From assembly GCF_029872055.1 (NCBI RefSeq), contig NZ_JARXNQ010000004.1:62001-126000 (forward strand): 64,000 bases of DNA. Direction: 5' to 3'. Positions within the stretch are counted from its first letter, which is position 1; each line of letters opens with the position of its first letter. Both the position numbers and the translations under genes were made by a program. The DNA is from Sulfurimonas sp. C5. GTDB taxonomy: Bacteria; Campylobacterota; Campylobacteria; Campylobacterales; Sulfurimonadaceae. This document shows positions 54,488-62,836 of this stretch, piece after piece. Below the pieces are notes generated by a model. That model was not told where the DNA came from and searched no databases. It saw nothing but the letters and a program-made list of their open reading frames with translations.

Positions 54488-55498
54488 CTAATAGATATCT
54501 TTCACCTGTACAAGTTGTACTTTTTTAAGTAGTTCTTTGGATTCAGCAAGTGCTTGCAAAGTATTTTTGTGCGGATGCCCTATCGCTATTGCCTTTCCAT
54601 GTTCTTCTGCAAATTTTACAGCTTTTTCAATCTGCTCTTTGACATACTCTTCTTCCATATGGTGATCCAAAAACACATCTCGTGCCACGTATTCAATACC
54701 ATAATTTTTAGAGACTTTCGGAGCCTGAGTTTTTGCTGTAGTCCTGCTGTCTACAAAATGTACACCCTCTTTTTTCAAGGCAAAAAAGAGTCTGTTCATT
54801 GCAATTTCATTTGATGTAAACTTGCTACCTGTATGATTGTTAATATACGCCACTTTTGGAAAAAGTGTTTTGATCTCTGCAACCCTTTGCATGATCTCTT
54901 GCTGAGTATCCCTTACATGTAAAGTATACGGCTCTTCCTTAGAAAAATGCTCAGCTTCCATAGGTAAGTGCACCATATAAAAGCCTTCTTTCGCAGCCAA
55001 TCTAGCAGAATTTGGGCGTGCAGGACTAGGCGGTAAAAAGGACATTGTAATCGGTATGTGCAAAGATTTAATCGAATGCACTTGTGCACTTGTACTTACG
55101 TCATCAATAATAATAGCCAGTTTTGGTTTGTGTGTCATCACAACTTTTGTTTTTTGTATTTGTTTTGGAGGGTTTACCAATTCTGCATCATCAATTTCAT
55201 GAGAAGCGGAGGTATAAGTTTTAGACTCTTTTTTCAAAACTTCTTGAAGTCTTTTTGCTACATCTTCTTGTTTATGTGTAGTTTTCTCCAGTTTTGATTG
55301 TAACTCTTTAGTTTTTTTCTTCTCTTGAAGAATTGTTTTCGTATTTTGATCTTTTGCATCTTTAAATCCAAAATAATACCCTGCAACCAATGAACTGAGC
55401 ATCAATGCCACTATCGCCAAAAACCATGCGACATAAGTTAAAAATTTAGAATTTTTTGTAGCACTTGGTTTTCTTTTTCTTGTTGTTTTTCTTGCCAT
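54488..55498 (-). CDS. divergent polysaccharide deacetylase family protein (YibQ-like)
   Basis: A 336-residue protein with an N-terminal membrane segment at about 22-48, a coiled coil at about 55-92, and a periplasmic C-terminal domain from about 125. That domain reads LAIIIDDVS, TMSFLPP and VHLPMEAE, then INNHTGSKF and AIAIGHPHK, the pattern of the divergent NodB-type deacetylases. The metal-ligand set is present as D (IDD) and the histidines of NNHTG and GHPH. Substrate unknown; an envelope glycan is likely. Co-transcribed with dprA. Confidence 0.86.
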   Translation of the reverse strand: MARKTTRKRKPSATKNSKFLTYVAWFLAIVALMLSSLVAGYYFGFKDAKDQNTKTILQEKKKTKELQSKLEKTTHKQEDVAKRLQEVLKKESKTYTSASHEIDDAELVNPPKQIQKTKVVMTHKPKLAIIIDDVSTSAQVHSIKSLHIPITMSFLPPSPARPNSARLAAKEGFYMVHLPMEAEHFSKEEPYTLHVRDTQQEIMQRVAEIKTLFPKVAYINNHTGSKFTSNEIAMNRLFFALKKEGVHFVDSRTTAKTQAPKVSKNYGIEYVARDVFLDHHMEEEYVKEQIEKAVKFAEEHGKAIAIGHPHKNTLQALAESKELLKKVQLVQVKDIY

Positions 55499-55564
55499 TT
55501 TATTTATAACTTTAATATCTTATTTTTGAAACTATATCCTAAAAAAATTAAATCATAAAAAACC

Positions 55565-55579
55565 ATGACAAATTGTCAT
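55565..55579. promoter_or_regulatory. operator-like palindrome
   Basis: ATGACAAATTGTCAT, a perfect 7-base inverted repeat with a single central base, lies 46 bases upstream of the rpsF -10 box and upstream of the divergent deacetylase-like gene. It could bind a dimeric regulator; no such regulator is next to it. Confidence 0.3.
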
Positions 55580-55624
55580 AAAACTAATCTAAATCATATG
55601 TGCTATCTTTAAGAAAATTTTAGA

Positions 55625-55630
55625 TATAAT
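55625..55630 (+). promoter_or_regulatory. -10 box for rpsF-ssb-rpsR
   Basis: TATAAT with predicted transcription start near 55637, at the beginning of a structured leader of about 100 bases. Confidence 0.65.
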
Positions 55631-55635
55631 TCCGA

Positions 55636-55736
55636 GTTCCTTTCTCTTTGTAATTCTGTTAAGTACAGAGTTATATTTTAGATCCGAAAGGGAAACAAAA
55701 GCCGTAACTGGCAATACCAAGAGGAGATCATACGTT
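55636..55736 (+). promoter_or_regulatory. structured 5' leader of rpsF, candidate S6:S18 binding element
   Basis: Outer stem: GTTCCTTTC (55636-55644) pairs with GAAAGG and AAC at 55686-55691 and 55694-55696 with a 2-base bulge. Inside is a 9-base-pair hairpin (55651-55659 with 55665-55673). A CCG at 55684-55686 stands at the internal-loop junction; the known S6:S18 autoregulatory motif holds a bulged CCG. AGAGGAG then precedes the rpsF ATG. Confidence 0.55.
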
Positions 55737-56129
55737 ATGAGAAAATACGAAAACTTAGTAATCGTAAAACCTACATTAACTGCTGAAGAAATTCAAGCCA
55801 ACATCGCTGCAATCGAAGAAGTAATTACTTCAAACGGTGGTGAAATCGCTGCTACAGATGCAATGGGAATGAGAAAACTTGCTTACCCAATCGCTAAAAA
55901 TGAACGTGGTTATTACCATGTAATCTATTATACAGTAGAGCCATCTGCTATCGCTGAAATTGAAAGACGTTTCCGTATCAATGAAGAAATGCTTCGTTTC
56001 GTTACTATCAAGTACGAGAAAAAAGCTGAAACAAAAGCTTGGGATGCACTTGTTGAAAAAACTAAAAATGCTCCAGCTGCAAAAGCAGAAGAAGCAGCTC
56101 CAGCTACAGAAGAAGCAGCTGCTGAATAA
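55737..56129 (+). CDS. rpsF: 30S ribosomal protein S6
   Basis: A 130-residue small-subunit protein that pairs with S18. The core reads MRKYENLVIVKPTLTAEE; residues about 100-130 form an Ala/Glu-rich tail (AAPATEEAAAE), typical of proteobacterial S6, though glutamate-tailing cannot be judged. It leads an operon with ssb and rpsR, the classic order. Confidence 0.98.
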   Translation: MRKYENLVIVKPTLTAEEIQANIAAIEEVITSNGGEIAATDAMGMRKLAYPIAKNERGYYHVIYYTVEPSAIAEIERRFRINEEMLRFVTIKYEKKAETKAWDALVEKTKNAPAAKAEEAAPATEEAAAE

Positions 56130-56142
56130 TTAAGGAAAGCTT

Positions 56143-56733
56143 ATGTTCAATAAAATAATCTTGGTAGGAAACTTAACACGCGATATCGAACTTAGATACT
56201 CTCAAGGCGGTAGTTCAATTGCAAAATCAGCAATCGCTACAACTCGCAGATTCACTAGTAATGGTGAAAGAAAAGAGGAAGTATGTTTTGTTGATATCAC
56301 TTTCTTCGGAAGAAGTGGAGAGATCGCAAACCAATACCTTCGTAAAGGAAGTAAAATCCTTGTTGAAGGAAGATTAAGCTTTGAACAATGGGTCGACCAA
56401 AATGGACAAAAAAGATCTAAACATTCTGTTATAGTTGAATCTATGCAAATGCTTGACGCAAAAGGTGGAAATCCTGCTATGGGTCAAGATATGGGACAAC
56501 CACAAGGTTATGGTGCAAATGATTACAATGCTCCTGCACAAGGACAACCGCAATCTTATCAAGCGCCACAAATGCAACAGCCAAGTTATGAGCAACAACC
56601 GATGCAACAAAATAACTACGGCCAAGCAAATCAAGGCTACTCTCATCAAGCTGCGGCTCAACAAAGTAGAGAGATGCCTAGTAGCAACTCTATACCTGAA
56701 ATAGATATAGATGAAGATGAAATTCCATTTTAG
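56143..56733 (+). CDS. ssb: single-stranded DNA-binding protein
   Basis: A 196-residue protein that coats single-stranded DNA as a tetramer. An OB fold occupies about 1-108 (FNKIILVGNLTRDIELRY), followed by a Gln/Asn/Tyr-rich disordered linker with repeated QPQ-type segments at about 115-180, and the acidic tip DEDEIPF that recruits repair and replication partners. Placed between rpsF and rpsR as in most bacteria. Confidence 0.98.
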   Translation: MFNKIILVGNLTRDIELRYSQGGSSIAKSAIATTRRFTSNGERKEEVCFVDITFFGRSGEIANQYLRKGSKILVEGRLSFEQWVDQNGQKRSKHSVIVESMQMLDAKGGNPAMGQDMGQPQGYGANDYNAPAQGQPQSYQAPQMQQPSYEQQPMQQNNYGQANQGYSHQAAAQQSREMPSSNSIPEIDIDEDEIPF

Positions 56734-56758
56734 AAAAAAATAGATAAAAGGTAATAAC

Positions 56759-57022
56759 ATGTCAGAAAAAAGAAAATACAAAAAAAGATATTGTAAATAT
56801 TGTGAAGCAAAAGTTGACTTCATCGATTATAAAGATGTAGCTAACTTACGTTTTTCTCTTTCAGAGAGATATAAAATCATGCCACGTCGTTTAACAGGTA
56901 ACTGTAAACGTCACCAAGATATGGTTTCTAACGTAATCAAACGTGCTCGTGCTGCTGCACTAGTACCATACACTGTAACTCGTAAAGCAGTTGTAACAAA
57001 CCCATTTGAAAATTTAAAATAA
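56759..57022 (+). CDS. rpsR: 30S ribosomal protein S18
   Basis: An 87-residue ribosomal protein that pairs with S6. Typical features are [15 protein letters not shown] near residues 14-29 and [11 protein letters not shown] near 43-53. It closes the rpsF-ssb-rpsR operon and is followed by a perfect hairpin. Confidence 0.98.
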   Translation: MSEKRKYKKRYCKYCEAKVDFIDYKDVANLRFSLSERYKIMPRRLTGNCKRHQDMVSNVIKRARAAALVPYTVTRKAVVTNPFENLK

Positions 57023-57032
57023 TCAAATGAAA

Positions 57033-57054
57033 ATAGACCTCTTTTGAGGTCTAT
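57033..57054 (+). terminator. hairpin after rpsR
   Basis: Perfect 9-base-pair stem (ATAGACCTC / GAGGTCTAT) with a TTTT loop, 11 bases after the rpsR stop. No long U-run follows; still the likely 3' end. Confidence 0.6.
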
Positions 57055-57114
57055 GAGCTCCAAACTCTTAATTTAGGAATATTTTTTGCTTTATTTTTCT
57101 AAAAAAGTAGGCAA

Positions 57115-58827
57115 ATGCGAAGTATTCTTTTCATCTTTTTATTCTTTAGTTTATCACTATACGCTCAACAAAAAAACTACTCGATTATCGTTCACAAACC
57201 TTTTGACGCAGCACTCTTAGATATTACTCAAAACTACGATCGAACAATCTCTGCAATAGGTTTTTCAAACCAAAACGAGCATACTACTCATCAAGCCAGA
57301 ACATACTCCGATCCATTCGAATACCTTGCAAGTGTTTCAGGTTCTTACGGGACACAAATGCATCTCATTCAAGCAGATAATCAGGCGAATATTATTCTCT
57401 CTAAAGTTGCAAAACTTTCACGTTTCAATAAAGCTGTAGCGCTAGTAAAAACACCAGATGATGGTTACTTTGTAGGTGGCTATACACTTGATGGTGAATT
57501 AATAATCGTTCGTCTTGATGCAAAAGGTGAAATAGTTTTTAACAAAATGTTTGGAACCAAAAACTATGATCGAATGAGTAAACTTGTACTCCTTAGCGAC
57601 GGCGGTGTTTTAGCAGTCGGTTCCTCTTTTACAACTAGAGATAATAATGACAATATGTTTGAAACGGGTTTAGGTGTAAGCGATATCTTTTTAACAAGAT
57701 TTACAAAAGATGGCTATAAACTTTGGAGTAAAAAGTTCGGTACCAAATATGACGATAAAGGTATAGATGCAGCACAGGCAGCAGACGGAAGTATTGTCGT
57801 TGTGAGTACGACTTCGTATGACAACAATACAGATGCCACACTTATGAGAATTACCGAAAACGGTAATAAACTATGGCTAAAACAATACAAATCTGAAAAC
57901 CTAGTTACACCTAAGAAACTTTTACGCCTGAGAGATAATAATTTTGTTGTCTCATTAATAGAGTACAATGCCCTGCAACAGGAACATATCCGTCTGATAA
58001 AATTTGACCTTTACAAAAACATCTTACTTGATAAAAAAATATTTACAACATATCCTAGTGGTCTTAACGACATTAAAGAGTTTTCAGACGGTACTATTAT
58101 GGGTGTAGGTTATGTAAAAGATGCCTTTAATACAGATGCTTTGGCAATGCTCTTAGATTCAAACTTGGCAATGCTCAGACAAGAACATTACGGTTCTGAA
58201 AACTATGATATTTTCAATGCAGTGGTTATATTAAACAATTCAGAAGCTGCAGTAGCCGGTATACATACAGACAACAATTCACAAGAATCAAATATGTGGA
58301 TTACAAAACTTCAAAAAGACACTTCTATAGTGAAGGTGCAATATAATTCAAAATCTCTGTATCAAAAATTATGTGAACTCTTTGCTGATGAGATAAAAAA
58401 CAAACAAATAACAATTTCATCTGATCTCAATATTGAGCTACTTGGTCCTTCATTATATTTTGAAACAGGTGTCTACAAACTCTCACAAAAGCAAGAAACT
58501 TTTATCCATAATTTTGGAAAGAAACTCATCCCGTTTTTGAAGCAACACGATGAATCTGTCGCACAATTACAAATAAATGGACATACTTCAAGCGAATGGG
58601 CAAAAGAGGAATATACTAGTAGATACCTAAAGAATGAAAAACTTTCAATGCAGCGTGCATACTCGGTATTTAGCTCTTTGTTTAAAGCACAAGATCTTCA
58701 AATGCAAAAATGGTTAAGTAAAATAATTGTGGGAAGCGGTTTTAGTTCGTCAAAAAGAAAAATATATCATGAAGTGGAATATAAAAAGTTATCGAGACGG
58801 GTAAGTTTTAAAATCGTTACAAAGTAG
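57115..58827 (+). CDS. secreted or outer-membrane protein: propeller-like repeats plus OmpA-like domain
   Basis: A 570-residue protein with a signal peptide (1-18, likely cut after LYA). Residues about 60-400 hold repeats of the type DGGVLAVG and DGYFVGG with about 50-residue spacing, suggesting a beta-propeller. Residues about 445-560 form an OmpA-type peptidoglycan-binding domain (LYFETGVYKLSQKQ, then INGHTSS). Such domains tie proteins to the cell wall. It is not part of an operon. Function unknown; a surface-exposed or periplasmic interaction protein is likely. Confidence 0.75.
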   Translation: MRSILFIFLFFSLSLYAQQKNYSIIVHKPFDAALLDITQNYDRTISAIGFSNQNEHTTHQARTYSDPFEYLASVSGSYGTQMHLIQADNQANIILSKVAKLSRFNKAVALVKTPDDGYFVGGYTLDGELIIVRLDAKGEIVFNKMFGTKNYDRMSKLVLLSDGGVLAVGSSFTTRDNNDNMFETGLGVSDIFLTRFTKDGYKLWSKKFGTKYDDKGIDAAQAADGSIVVVSTTSYDNNTDATLMRITENGNKLWLKQYKSENLVTPKKLLRLRDNNFVVSLIEYNALQQEHIRLIKFDLYKNILLDKKIFTTYPSGLNDIKEFSDGTIMGVGYVKDAFNTDALAMLLDSNLAMLRQEHYGSENYDIFNAVVILNNSEAAVAGIHTDNNSQESNMWITKLQKDTSIVKVQYNSKSLYQKLCELFADEIKNKQITISSDLNIELLGPSLYFETGVYKLSQKQETFIHNFGKKLIPFLKQHDESVAQLQINGHTSSEWAKEEYTSRYLKNEKLSMQRAYSVFSSLFKAQDLQMQKWLSKIIVGSGFSSSKRKIYHEVEYKKLSRRVSFKIVTK

Positions 58828-58829
58828 AC

Positions 58830-58851
58830 TTTAGACTCGAAGGAGTCTAAA
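58830..58851. terminator. bidirectional terminator-like hairpin
   Basis: Perfect 9-base-pair stem (TTTAGACTC / GAGTCTAAA) with a GAAG loop, between convergent genes. Extra outer pairing (GACT at 58827-58830, AGTC at 58855-58858) may lengthen it. Confidence 0.6.
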
Positions 58852-58852
58852 A

Positions 58853-59188
58853 CTAGTCTTCAAAATCTTCTACAGAACTTTGACGAAACGGTAATCTTGT
58901 TTTGTCTTGTTTTAATTTTTTATAGAGTTTGTATTTTGCTTTTTCAAGATCAGAATCACTGTATTCAAACTCTTCTTTAATGTTTTCGTCATTGATTCCG
59001 GCAGTATCCATAGCAAAAAGTTTCAACTCTTTTTTTGTCAGTTTTGACTTTAATACCGCATAGAGTTTTTTATCATCGTCAATTAAGTCAATGATGTCTA
59101 TCTTTGTAAACTCTGCTAATTTTTCTCTAAAATTGTTATCTTTGTGGTATTGTCTCCACACTGTTTTTTCTAGTACTGAATTTGGCAC
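58853..59188 (-). CDS. conserved-type hypothetical protein, co-transcribed with serB
   Basis: A 111-residue, charged, helical protein with no membrane segment; Lys and Asp are abundant. It begins MPNSVLEKTVWRQYHKDNNFREK. The start is GTG at 59188, sharing one base with the serB stop, with GGAG nine bases before it. I recognise no family. The segment TKIDIIDLIDDDKKLYAVLKSK resembles a small helical scaffold. The end is acidic (VEDFED). Confidence 0.65.
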   Translation of the reverse strand: MPNSVLEKTVWRQYHKDNNFREKLAEFTKIDIIDLIDDDKKLYAVLKSKLTKKELKLFAMDTAGINDENIKEEFEYSDSDLEKAKYKLYKKLKQDKTRLPFRQSSVEDFED

Positions 59189-59811
59189 TATATTTTCTCC
59201 AAAATTTTTGTCAAGTCTTTTTCATCTACGATGATATTGGCTTCTTTTTTTAAGATTTCTCTACCGCAAAATGCTACACGTGTTCCTGCGTGTGCGAACA
59301 TACTCAAATCGTTTGCACCGTCACCGCATACAAGTGTTTCTTCCTCAGAAATTCCTAAAATGCTTTGCAGGCGAACCAGCATATCTCCCTTTGAGTAGTT
59401 AAACATCATGTCACCACCCACAAGTCCTGTAAGTTTTCCGTCTTTAACATGTAAAGCGTTTGAGAAGTCTGCATCGTATCCTAAGATATCTTTTGCATAC
59501 ATCGTTGCCGTTCTAAATCCACCTGAGAAACATACTACAGTCATTCCTCTGCTTTTTAGCTCGGCAATTGTTTCTTTTGCGCCTTTCATATAAGGCAGGT
59601 TATGAGAAATTTTCTCTACAATAGAAAAGTCAAGCCCTTTTAAAAGCCCTACTCTTTGTTGAAGCGATTCAAAAAAATCGAGTCTACCGCTCATCGCTTC
59701 TTCTGTAATATGTGCTACTTGTTCTCCGATTCCTAACTCTTCGGCAAAAAAATCGATCGTTTCGCCGTCCATTAAAGTAGAATCAAAGTCAAATACTGCA
59801 AGTTTTAGCAT
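59188..59811 (-). CDS. serB: phosphoserine phosphatase
   Basis: HAD-family enzyme for the last step of serine synthesis. It has 207 residues, shorter than E. coli SerB because the N-terminal regulatory part is absent. The nucleophile Asp8 and acid Asp10 are in FDFDSTLMDGE, the second motif is VCFSGGF, and GDGANDLSM holds the Mg-binding residues. It has a divergent partner, the metF-like gene, and is followed by the small hypothetical gene in the same operon. Confidence 0.95.
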   Translation of the reverse strand: MLKLAVFDFDSTLMDGETIDFFAEELGIGEQVAHITEEAMSGRLDFFESLQQRVGLLKGLDFSIVEKISHNLPYMKGAKETIAELKSRGMTVVCFSGGFRTATMYAKDILGYDADFSNALHVKDGKLTGLVGGDMMFNYSKGDMLVRLQSILGISEEETLVCGDGANDLSMFAHAGTRVAFCGREILKKEANIIVDEKDLTKILEKI

Positions 59812-59830
59812 AAATTTCCTCTGTTTATTA

Positions 59831-59836
59831 TATAAT
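59831..59836 (+). promoter_or_regulatory. -10 box for the metF-like gene
   Basis: TATAAT on the plus strand, 6 bases from the opposing serB -10; predicted start near 59843. Confidence 0.6.
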
Positions 59837-59842
59837 TTCGCA

Positions 59843-59848
59843 ATTATA
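59843..59848 (-). promoter_or_regulatory. -10 box for serB
   Basis: TATAAT on the minus strand, preceded by GC; predicted start near 59836. Confidence 0.6.
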
Positions 59849-59865
59849 GCGAAATAGGACTTTTT

Positions 59866-60777
59866 TTGTTTGAAAAACTAAAAGATAAACTCAAAAACGG
59901 TAAATATATAACACTCGAAACTACTCCGGGGCATAGTGCTACATTCACTCCGATGATAGACAAGATTGAAGCACTTGGTCTGCACGAGCTTGTTGACGGG
60001 TTTTCAACGACTGATAATCCACTTGCAAAACTGAAGTTCAATGCCCTTTTTGGTGCAAAACTTCTGCAAGAGAGATTTAATAAACCTGTAATTGCTACTA
60101 TGAGTATGCGTGATCGCAATAAGATTGCCCTGCAATCTGATCTTCTCGGTGCAAATGAATTCGACATTAGAGCTGTTTTAGCCCTAACTGGAGATCCTGC
60201 AACTATTTCTGATCAACCAAATACAAAAGGTGTATTTGAAGGAGATAGTACTCTGCTTCTTGACATCATTTCTGCCTTTAATTCAGGAATGGACTATGCG
60301 GGAAAACCTTTTACAGTTGCTCCACAACCTATTTATCCGTTTTCGGTTGTGAACTCTTATGCAAAAAATCCTAAAACACTGCAAAAGAAAATGCAAAAAA
60401 AGATCAAACACGGTGCACTTGGAATTATCACACAGCCTGTTTATGATGTTGAAAATGCAAAACTTCTTTTAGAACTTAAAGAAAATGCTAACAAAGAGTG
60501 TTGTGCAGAAAATAAAAGTGCTGAACTTGTTCTGGGAATTTTTCCGATCACAAAACTTCGTACAGCACAATTTCTTTCAGCTCATGTTCCTGGAATCAAC
60601 GTACCTGATTGTTGGATCGAAAAACTTCGTAAAGCTAGCAAAGGCGGTTTAGAAGAAGAGTATAAAGTAGGTTTCGATCTTAGTAAACAACTGTTTGAAG
60701 ACCTCAAAGAACTGCATCCAAAAATTCATTTAATGACGGCTAACCAATTTCAAATTGCAAAAGACTTGCTCTCATAA
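59866..60777 (+). CDS. methylenetetrahydrofolate reductase-family protein
   Basis: A 303-residue TIM-barrel protein resembling MetF, which reduces methylene-THF to methyl-THF for methionine synthesis. ITLETTPGHSATFTPM is the start of the barrel; ALTGDPATI is the typical loop after the fourth strand, and GIITQPVYD and GIFPITK follow. It lacks the exact EFFPP motif of E. coli MetF, so it may be an MTHFR-like enzyme of another branch. The start is TTG at 59866 with AGGA upstream. It lies 24 bases before serS, probably one transcript. Confidence 0.75.
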   Translation: MFEKLKDKLKNGKYITLETTPGHSATFTPMIDKIEALGLHELVDGFSTTDNPLAKLKFNALFGAKLLQERFNKPVIATMSMRDRNKIALQSDLLGANEFDIRAVLALTGDPATISDQPNTKGVFEGDSTLLLDIISAFNSGMDYAGKPFTVAPQPIYPFSVVNSYAKNPKTLQKKMQKKIKHGALGIITQPVYDVENAKLLLELKENANKECCAENKSAELVLGIFPITKLRTAQFLSAHVPGINVPDCWIEKLRKASKGGLEEEYKVGFDLSKQLFEDLKELHPKIHLMTANQFQIAKDLLS

Positions 60778-60801
60778 CAAATAAAAAAACGAAGGGATAT
60801 A

Positions 60802-62052
60802 ATGATTGATTTAAAACTATTACAAAAAGATTTTGAAGAAGTAAAAAGAAAACTATTAAGAAAAGGGGTAGATGAAGCACTCCTTGAAACTTTACGCACA
60901 AAAAATGAAGAGTTAAAAGAAGCAAAGAAAAATTTTGAAGCTCTTCAAGCGGCACAAAACGCCATGAGTAAAGAGTTCGGTGTTTATAAACGTGAAGGTA
61001 AAGACATCTCTGAACTCAAAGCACGTGTAGATGAAAACAAAGTGAAAGTTGCAGAAGCTATCGAAGTACAAAGAATTAAGCAAGAGGAACTTGAAGCTAT
61101 CGCTATGGCTATTCCTAATATGCCAGATGACAATGTTCCAGATGGTGCTGATGAAGAGGATAACATTGAGCTTAAAAAAGTTCTTACTCCTCGTGAGTTT
61201 ACTTTTACACCTAAAGAGCACTGGGAGCTCGCAGAACAAAACGGCTGGATCGATTTTGAGCGTGGTGTAAAACTAGCGACTAGTCGTTTTAGTGTTCAGT
61301 TCGGTATGGGTGCAAGACTGGAGCGTGCACTTATAAATTTTATGCTTGACTTTAACCGTGGACGCGGCTTTGATGAAGTAAGTGTTCCTGCACTTGTTAA
61401 TAGAGAAGCCTTAGAGGGAACTGGTCAACTTCCTAAATTTGAAGATGATCTTTACAAAGTGCAAGACCCGGAACTTTTCCTTATCCCTACTGCAGAAGTA
61501 CCGGTTACTAACTTGTACCAAGATGAGATCTTAGCAGAAAATGAGCTTCCTAAAAAAATGACGGCTTACACATCTTGTTTTAGAAAAGAAGCTGGTGCTG
61601 CAGGACGTGATACTCGCGGTATGATTCGCCAACACCAATTCCATAAAGTTGAACTGGTGGCAATTACACACCCTGATGAGAGTGAAAAAGTTTTTGATGA
61701 GATGGTAGCGTGTGCATCTGATCTTTTAACGGCATTAGAGTTACCGCATCGTCTAGTAAACCTATGTACAGGCGATCTTGGTTTCGGTGCTGCTCATACT
61801 ACGGATATTGAGGTATGGTTACCGGGACAAAATACTTACCGTGAAATCTCTTCTATCTCAAATACAAGAGAATTCCAGGCAAGACGTGCAAAAATCCGTT
61901 TTAAAAACGGTAAGAAAAATGATATGGTTCATACGCTTAACGGTTCATCTTTAGCAGTTGGACGTACACTTGTAGCTATTATGGAAAATTTCCAACAAGA
62001 AGACGGCAGCATAACTATCCCTCAAGCTTTACACCCTTACCTAGGGATGTAA
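60802..62052 (+). CDS. serS: seryl-tRNA synthetase
   Basis: Class II synthetase charging tRNA-Ser (and tRNA-Sec). It has 416 residues: a long coiled-coil arm at about 30-100, motif 2 with [16 protein letters not shown], and motif 3 with [21 protein letters not shown] stands before the ATG. It follows the metF-like gene by 24 bases and is closed by a hairpin. serB and serS being close is notable but they are on opposite strands. Confidence 0.98.
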   Translation: MIDLKLLQKDFEEVKRKLLRKGVDEALLETLRTKNEELKEAKKNFEALQAAQNAMSKEFGVYKREGKDISELKARVDENKVKVAEAIEVQRIKQEELEAIAMAIPNMPDDNVPDGADEEDNIELKKVLTPREFTFTPKEHWELAEQNGWIDFERGVKLATSRFSVQFGMGARLERALINFMLDFNRGRGFDEVSVPALVNREALEGTGQLPKFEDDLYKVQDPELFLIPTAEVPVTNLYQDEILAENELPKKMTAYTSCFRKEAGAAGRDTRGMIRQHQFHKVELVAITHPDESEKVFDEMVACASDLLTALELPHRLVNLCTGDLGFGAAHTTDIEVWLPGQNTYREISSISNTREFQARRAKIRFKNGKKNDMVHTLNGSSLAVGRTLVAIMENFQQEDGSITIPQALHPYLGM

Positions 62053-62062
62053 TTTCTTTATT

Positions 62063-62084
62063 ATAGACAGTATTCGCTGTCTAT
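62063..62084 (+). terminator. terminator after serS
   Basis: Perfect 8-base-pair stem (ATAGACAG / CTGTCTAT) with loop TATTCG, followed by TGTCTTCTCC and then a T-rich run. Confidence 0.6.
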
Positions 62085-62160
62085 TGTCTTCTCCATATTT
62101 TATTTTTATTTTATATTATCAAACTATACTTTCTATCAATCAAAATAGAAAGGAATTCAT

Positions 62161-62811
62161 ATGAAATTTTTTTTAACTATTGCCATGCTTTCTTTGCAGT
62201 TACTTGCCATAGATATGCCAAAGCATTCTCTATATCTGCAAGGGAATAATGAAAACGGAATTATTCTGGCTCACGGTAAAGGTAAGAATCCTGATTTTAA
62301 AGTAGTAAAACCTCTAAGAATAGCTTTGAATGAAGATATGGGTTTTCATACCCTTTCTCTACAGATGCCGATAAACCATAAAGAGTATAGAGAGTTTGAA
62401 GTAGAACAGCCAGCTGTAAATGCCATGATCAATCAAGCAATACAATTTTTACATTCAAAAGGTGTAAAAAACATCTACCTTATAGGGCACTCTTTAGGTG
62501 CAGGAATGACAAGTAGTTTCTTGGTCTCCTATCCAAAAAGTGGAGTAAAAGGCTATATTGCTGTCGGATGTAGAGGTAATGAGAGTAAACTGATCTCTTG
62601 CAACGATAATATGAAAAAAATCAACATCCCTGTTTTTGATATATGGGGAGATGCCAATGAAGAAGATAAGAGATATGCTGCAACACGTACTCATCTTCAA
62701 AACGAAAACTATACACAGTACCCTTTTCCCAATGCAAACCATGTTTTAGACGGTGTAGACGGTTTTTTGATTGAGGAAGTTGAAAACTGGATAGAGCAGC
62801 AACAAGAGTAG
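62161..62811 (+). CDS. alpha/beta-hydrolase, DUF3530-like, secreted
   Basis: A 216-residue protein with a signal peptide (hydrophobic 3-16, likely cut after LLA). The fold is alpha/beta hydrolase: nucleophile in GHSLGAG, oxyanion region near LAHGKG, final His in NANHVLDG. It resembles DUF3530 proteins, periplasmic esterase-like with unknown substrate. Aspartate of the triad is likely in DIWGDAN. AAAGGA precedes the ATG. A TATACT at 62125-62130 may be its -10. Confidence 0.8.
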   Translation: MKFFLTIAMLSLQLLAIDMPKHSLYLQGNNENGIILAHGKGKNPDFKVVKPLRIALNEDMGFHTLSLQMPINHKEYREFEVEQPAVNAMINQAIQFLHSKGVKNIYLIGHSLGAGMTSSFLVSYPKSGVKGYIAVGCRGNESKLISCNDNMKKINIPVFDIWGDANEEDKRYAATRTHLQNENYTQYPFPNANHVLDGVDGFLIEEVENWIEQQQE

Positions 62812-62836
62812 GTTTTTCAACCTTCTCTAAAAGTAT

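Noticed and set aside
56374-56823. 149-residue open frame antisense to ssb
   Set aside because: It is a by-product of the Gln-rich linker codons of ssb on the other strand; no ribosome site, and ssb is certain.
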